In this document: piece by piece, positions 7,210 to 9,910 of the stretch | Layout: the number at the start of each line of letters is the position of its first letter | Position numbering within the stretch: position 1 is the first letter of the stretch | DNA from: JANNAV01 sp031384695 | GTDB taxonomy: Bacteria > Pseudomonadota > Alphaproteobacteria > Rhodobacterales > Rhodobacteraceae | Direction: 5' to 3' | DNA length: 9,910 nt | Assembly (NCBI GenBank): GCA_031384695.1 | Contig: JANNAV010000341.1 | Span: forward strand, 1-9,910 | Notes under the pieces: model-generated | What the model was told of the DNA's origin: nothing | Seen by the model: only the letters and a program-made list of their open reading frames with translations | Databases searched by the model: none | Program-made: the position numbers and the translations under genes

Positions 7210-7937
7210 GCCAGCATGCTTTCGCGCAGGCCCTGCTTGACCCCAACGCCCCGCTGCCCGCAGGGGTGACAGGCCCCGAAGGCCGCCCGGCGCCCGCGCG
7301 GTTTGCGGTTTATCGCAACAACGTCACCGTCAGCCTGATCCGGGCGCTGGAGGCCTCGTTTCCGGTGGTGCGCAAGCTGGTGGGGGACGCGTTTTTCGCG
7401 GCGATGGCGGCCGTATTCGTGCGGGCGCAACCGCCGAAATCGCCGCTGATGATGCTTTATGGTGCTGAATTTCCTGCATTTCTGGCAGAGTTTCCGCCAG
7501 TGGCGCATCTGGGCTATCTTGCCGATGTAGCGCGGCTGGAGCAGGCGATCCGCGAAAGTTATCATGCGGCGGATGGGCAGGCGGTGCCGACGGATGGGCT
7601 GGCGCAGATGCCCGAGGCCGGGTTGCGGGCGGCGCGGCTGCGGCTTCAGCCATCGGTCCGGCTGGTGCGCTCGGTCTGGCCTGTCCAGATGATCTGGCAG
7701 GCCAACAGCGGCGGCGGGCCGGATCCGGTGGCGGGGGGGCAGGATGTGGTGGTTTTGCGCGTGGCGTTCGACCCGGTGCTGCGGGTGCTGCCTGCGGGCG
7801 GCGGCGCGTTTCTGAGCGCGGTTCTGGCGGGGCAAAGCCTGGGTGCGGCCCTCGCGGACGCTGGGCAAAGGTTTGATCTGACGGCCGTTCTGGGCCTGCT
7901 GATCGAGGGGCAGGCCATCGTGGGAGTTGACGGATGA
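7206..7937 (+). CDS. bufC: DUF2063 partner protein of the bufferin MNIO enzyme
   Basis: A 243-residue protein with a typical N-terminal DUF2063 domain: VYRNNV (35-40), SFPVVRKLVGDAFF (51-64), PPKSPLMMLYGAEFPAFL (76-93) and YLADVARLE (104-112). The C-terminal half, about 120-243, is less conserved. DUF2063 proteins accompany DUF692 enzymes almost invariably. In bufferin and related systems they form a complex with the enzyme and help recognise or hold the precursor peptide, much as MbnC does for MbnB. No signal peptide or membrane segment, consistent with a cytoplasmic complex. Start and stop both lie in ATGA overlaps with bufB and the doxX-like gene, which argues for translational coupling and fixed stoichiometry. 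Confidence 0.9.
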   Translation: MSQHAFAQALLDPNAPLPAGVTGPEGRPAPARFAVYRNNVTVSLIRALEASFPVVRKLVGDAFFAAMAAVFVRAQPPKSPLMMLYGAEFPAFLAEFPPVAHLGYLADVARLEQAIRESYHAADGQAVPTDGLAQMPEAGLRAARLRLQPSVRLVRSVWPVQMIWQANSGGGPDPVAGGQDVVVLRVAFDPVLRVLPAGGGAFLSAVLAGQSLGAALADAGQRFDLTAVLGLLIEGQAIVGVDG

Positions 7938-8461
7938 ACCGGGTTTTCACCATCTATGATCGGGCAACGCTGCGCCTGCAAGCGGCGGACTGGCTGCTGC
8001 CCACTTTGGCACGGGCGGTGTTTGCCGCTGTTTTGCTTGGTTATTTCTGGGCCTCGGCGCTGACCAAGTTTGAGGGTGGCCCGTTCAGTCTGTCCAGTGG
8101 CGCCTATGCGCAGATCTTCCCCAAAAGCTTTGAGGCGGTTGGCTATGACCCCGATGCGTTGAGCCTGTTTCACCATCTGGTGGCGCTTGCCGGGGCTTGG
8201 GCCGAGGTGATTTTGCCCGGGCTGGTGGTGCTGGGGTTGCTGACGCGGATGGCCGCTTTGGGGATGATAGGGTTCATTCTGGTGCAAAGCCTGACGGATG
8301 TTTACGGCCATATGGCGGATGCGGCCACCATCGGCCGCTGGTTTGACCGGGCATCGGGCGCGCTGGTGTTGGATCAGCGGGCGTTTTGGCTGTTCGTGCT
8401 GCTGGTGCTGGTGATCAGGGGTGCGGGGCCTCTGTCGGCGGACCGGCTGTTGCGGCGGTAA
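7934..8461 (+). CDS. DoxX-family membrane protein of the bufferin operon
   Basis: A 175-residue inner-membrane protein of the DoxX family with four predicted helices, at about residues 22-43, 79-103, 107-121 and 147-161. The family motif AEVILPGLVVLGLLTR (90-105) is intact, as is Lys45-Phe46 after the first helix. DoxX proteins are thought to act in quinone-linked or thiol redox chemistry, but the reaction in bufferin operons is not settled. Possible roles are electron supply, redox handling of the peptide, or loading of the metal. The start at 7934 overlaps the bufC stop by four bases, and the gene closes the operon. Its presence as the fourth gene matches the order in known bufferin loci. 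Confidence 0.88.
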   Translation: MNRVFTIYDRATLRLQAADWLLPTLARAVFAAVLLGYFWASALTKFEGGPFSLSSGAYAQIFPKSFEAVGYDPDALSLFHHLVALAGAWAEVILPGLVVLGLLTRMAALGMIGFILVQSLTDVYGHMADAATIGRWFDRASGALVLDQRAFWLFVLLVLVIRGAGPLSADRLLRR

Positions 8462-8685
8462 AGGGCTGCGGCCTGCGCCCTGCCTGAAATTCCTCCGCCG
8501 GATCATCACTTGCGGGCCGAGTTGCGCAATCGCTTCGGTTCGGGCTTGATTTTCGACCAAGGTTTGGCATGATTTGCCCAGTTGCGACAGAGTTTCTGGC
8601 TGCCTGTCTGACCCAAGGCCCAAGAATTGCTGCTGCACGGCCCGTGGCAATTTCGCCCCGGGGGGGCTGAGATAGGAGAAGCGGC
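8462..8685 (+). promoter_or_regulatory. Bufferin operon end and cold-shock gene promoter/leader
   Basis: This 224-base gap has no supportable gene. Directly after the DoxX stop a GC-rich hairpin (GGGC 8463-8466 with GCCC 8477-8480, plus an inner GC pair) could help end the bufferin transcript, though no T run follows. TTGATT (8546-8551) and CATGAT (8568-8573), 16 bases apart, form a plausible but weak sigma-70-like promoter for the cold-shock gene. The leader then contains a hairpin: AATTGC (8625-8630) with GCAATT (8647-8652), and CACG/CGTG (8636-8639 and 8643-8646) around a three-base loop, with a five-base bulge between. AGGAG at 8674-8678 is the ribosome-binding site. Confidence 0.4.
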
Positions 8686-8892
8686 ATGCCGACAGGCACC
8701 GTAAAATGGTTTAACGCCACCAAGGGATACGGATTTATCGCACCCGACAGCGGTGGCAAGGATGTGTTTGTCCACATCTCGGCGGTCGAGCGGGCGGGCC
8801 TCAAGGCGCTGTCGGACAATCAGAAAATCGGGTTCGAGTTGCAATCCGGGCGGGATGGCAAGGAATCTGCGGGCGATCTGCGGCTTTTGTAG
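8686..8892 (+). CDS. cspA: Cold-shock domain protein, CspA family
   Basis: A 68-residue single cold-shock domain that binds single-stranded RNA and DNA and acts as an RNA chaperone. Both nucleic-acid-binding motifs are complete: RNP1 KGYGFI (13-18) and RNP2 VFVHIS (27-32), after the typical GTVKWFNATKG start. Length and end (GDLRLL) are normal for alphaproteobacterial CspA-type proteins. The ATG at 8686 follows AGGAG with seven bases of spacing. The long leader with a stable hairpin suggests post-transcriptional control, as in other cold-shock genes, but whether this copy is cold-induced cannot be told from sequence. It ends nine bases from the stop of the convergent ArsC-like gene with no visible terminator between. 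Confidence 0.94.
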   Translation: MPTGTVKWFNATKGYGFIAPDSGGKDVFVHISAVERAGLKALSDNQKIGFELQSGRDGKESAGDLRLL

Positions 8893-8901
8893 GCGACCAG
8901 T

Positions 8902-9228
8902 TCAGGCGGTGAGCAGCGCTTCGGTGGCGGGCTCCCAGCCGATGTGCCAGGACGTGCCGTTCTGGATCACCGGGCGTTTCATCACGGCGGGCTGGGCAGC
9001 GATCTGCACCTCGGGTTCGGAGGCTTTCAGGTAATCGCTGAAGGCGCGGTAGGTGGTGGATTGTTTGTTGATGGCCCGGTCGCCAAATTCTCCGACCAGC
9101 ACGTCGATTTCGGCGGCGGAAAGCGGATGGCTGCGGATATCGCGAAAAGTTACGGATTTATCAGCGGCTTGCAGGGCCTTGAGGGCCTTCTTGCAGGTGT
9201 CGCAGGTGGAGATGCCATAGAGGATCAT
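8902..9228 (-). CDS. ArsC/Spx-family (YffB-like) thioredoxin-fold protein
   Basis: A 108-residue protein of the ArsC/Spx/YffB family with a thioredoxin-like fold. The N-terminus MILYGISTCDTCKKA carries Cys9 and Cys12 as a CxxC pair, INKQSTTYR matches the family's middle motif, and KRPVIQNG contributes Arg85, equivalent to the conserved arginine of arsenate reductases. It resembles the YffB subgroup more than true ArsC, whose function is uncertain; glutathione-dependent reduction has been suggested. Arsenate reduction should not be assumed: no arsR, arsB or acr3 gene is nearby. The start at 9228 has only a weak purine stretch (GAAAG) upstream. A DUF2177 gene on the same strand lies 71 bases upstream, so cotranscription is possible. 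Confidence 0.87.
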   Translation of the reverse strand: MILYGISTCDTCKKALKALQAADKSVTFRDIRSHPLSAAEIDVLVGEFGDRAINKQSTTYRAFSDYLKASEPEVQIAAQPAVMKRPVIQNGTSWHIGWEPATEALLTA

Positions 9229-9299
9229 GTTGCGCTTTCGGGTTGGAACGCCGCTTTATAGCCGGTATCGGCAGCGGCTTCCAGCGCCGGTTCCGGGCG

Positions 9300-9716
9300 T
9301 TACGCGCCTGCCAGCGGCCCAAGCAGGGCGCGGGTAATCCAGACCGACCCAACCGCCACCAGCGCCGTCACGATGGTGCCCCAGCCGACATCCACGATCA
9401 CCAACGACGGATGCCAGGCCTTCATGATCGTGTAGCTGGTGAATTCATAGGTGCCGTAAGCCATGGCACCGATGATCGCCGCCGGGATCAGCGCCGCTGC
9501 CGGATCGCCCGCGCGCAAGGCGGGCCAGGAGACAAGGTAGGTCAGCCCAGCCACATAGCCGAGGTAAAACACCGCCACAGGCAGCAGCCGCAACTCGGTC
9601 AGCATCAGGCCGCCCAGATGCCGGGCGAACAGCGGGCGCATGACGAAGGTGAGCATCAGCGCATCAAGGATCAGGAAAATGACGCAGGCCGAGGCGTAGA
9701 GGATGGCGATGTGCAT
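9300..9716 (-). CDS. DUF2177 family integral membrane protein
   Basis: A 138-residue hydrophobic protein of the DUF2177 family, function unknown. Four membrane helices are predicted at about residues 3-25, 44-63, 73-90 and 105-127. Family hallmarks are the early Asp18 in the first helix, the conserved AYGTYEFTSYTIMKAW segment (86-101), and VDVGWGT (108-114). The start at 9716 follows GGGAGG with a five-base spacer. There is no clear functional link with its neighbours; the ArsC-like gene downstream may be in the same transcript. Confidence 0.88.
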   Translation of the reverse strand: MHIAILYASACVIFLILDALMLTFVMRPLFARHLGGLMLTELRLLPVAVFYLGYVAGLTYLVSWPALRAGDPAAALIPAAIIGAMAYGTYEFTSYTIMKAWHPSLVIVDVGWGTIVTALVAVGSVWITRALLGPLAGA

Positions 9717-9910
9717 GAGAACCTCCCGTTACAGCAGAGCTAGCACAGTTCTGGCCGGCGGCCAGTAGCGCGCTGCCGGGCCCCGGCGATGGTTTCGATG
9801 GCGGTGCAGGTTTGCCGTGCCGCAAACGGTTCGCCCGGGGGTTCGGGCATAGCGTAAGGTATTATGATCAAAGATGTAATGGTGCTGTGAGAGAGGATTG
9901 AATTTTCAGG
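9717..9910. promoter_or_regulatory. Upstream region of the DUF2177 gene with two inverted repeats
   Basis: The 194 bases hold no supportable gene. The DUF2177 ribosome-binding site (GGGAGG on the minus strand) is at 9722-9727. CTGGCC-GGC-GGCCAG at 9751-9765 is a perfect inverted repeat that would fold in the DUF2177 leader. GTTTGC (9810-9815) and GCAAAC (9822-9827) form a second inverted repeat, six bases apart, which could be an operator. TATTAT at 9860-9865 resembles a -10 box for a rightward gene that would start beyond the window, but no -35 fits well. Confidence 0.3.

Noticed and set aside
7646..8650. Minus-strand open frame opposite the end of bufC and the DoxX gene
   Set aside because: Its composition is dominated by Gln, Pro and Arg, it has no family match, and it lies opposite two well-supported coupled genes.
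9864..9890. Eight-codon frame beginning MIKDVMVL near the right edge
   Set aside because: The start recalls universal stress proteins and has AAGG before it, but it stops after eight codons and nothing in another frame continues it within the window. Too short to support.
1..9910. Search for CRISPR arrays, tRNA or rRNA genes, insertion sequences and phage genes
   Set aside because: No regularly spaced direct repeats, tRNA-like cloverleaf, transposase or integrase motif was seen by reading. A covariance-model scan could not be run.

Overview
The window reads as chromosomal DNA of a high-GC alphaproteobacterium, most likely of the Rhodobacterales (Rhodobacter/Paracoccus relatives). The reasons are the strong G/C bias at third codon positions, an intracellular PHB depolymerase of alphaproteobacterial type, tightly overlapping genes (ATGA junctions), and the general look of the cold-shock, DUF2177 and ThrRS proteins. 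This placement is an inference from protein character, not from a marker gene. No rRNA, tRNA, CRISPR array, insertion sequence or phage gene is visible.

Left part (1-3759): phaZ, an intracellular polyhydroxyalkanoate depolymerase with a Cys-Asp-His triad, runs rightward. It meets tail-to-tail, with a 26-base overlap, a leftward operon of three different alpha/beta-hydrolases whose genes overlap each other by 17 and 4 bases: an ABHD10-like thioesterase/esterase, a membrane-anchored hydrolase, and a small hydrolase whose nucleophile position is Gly instead of Ser. PhaZ has the same fold, so four alpha/beta-hydrolases lie in a row.

Middle (3760-5942): a 127-base divergent spacer separates this operon from thrS, a complete and ordinary threonyl-tRNA synthetase. 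After thrS comes a 193-base gap with a likely terminator hairpin and a set of inverted repeats with two mutually exclusive pairings. One GTAACC hexamer there resembles an ECF sigma -35 box.

Bufferin operon (6027-8461): this is the most interesting part. Four genes follow in order: a small secreted DUF2282 protein with four Cys (bufferin precursor BufA), a DUF692/MNIO multinuclear iron oxidase (BufB), a DUF2063 partner protein (BufC), and a DoxX membrane protein. The last three are coupled by ATGA overlaps. This gene set matches the recently described bufferin system, in which an MNIO enzyme with its DUF2063 partner converts Cys residues of a periplasmic peptide into thiooxazoles that bind copper. 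The likely role here is copper or other soft-metal protection in the periplasm.

Right part (8462-9910): a CspA-type cold-shock gene with a structured leader runs rightward. It converges, 9 bases apart, on a leftward ArsC/Spx-family (YffB-like) gene, which is preceded by a leftward DUF2177 membrane protein. The last 194 bases hold the DUF2177 ribosome-binding site, two inverted repeats and no supportable gene.
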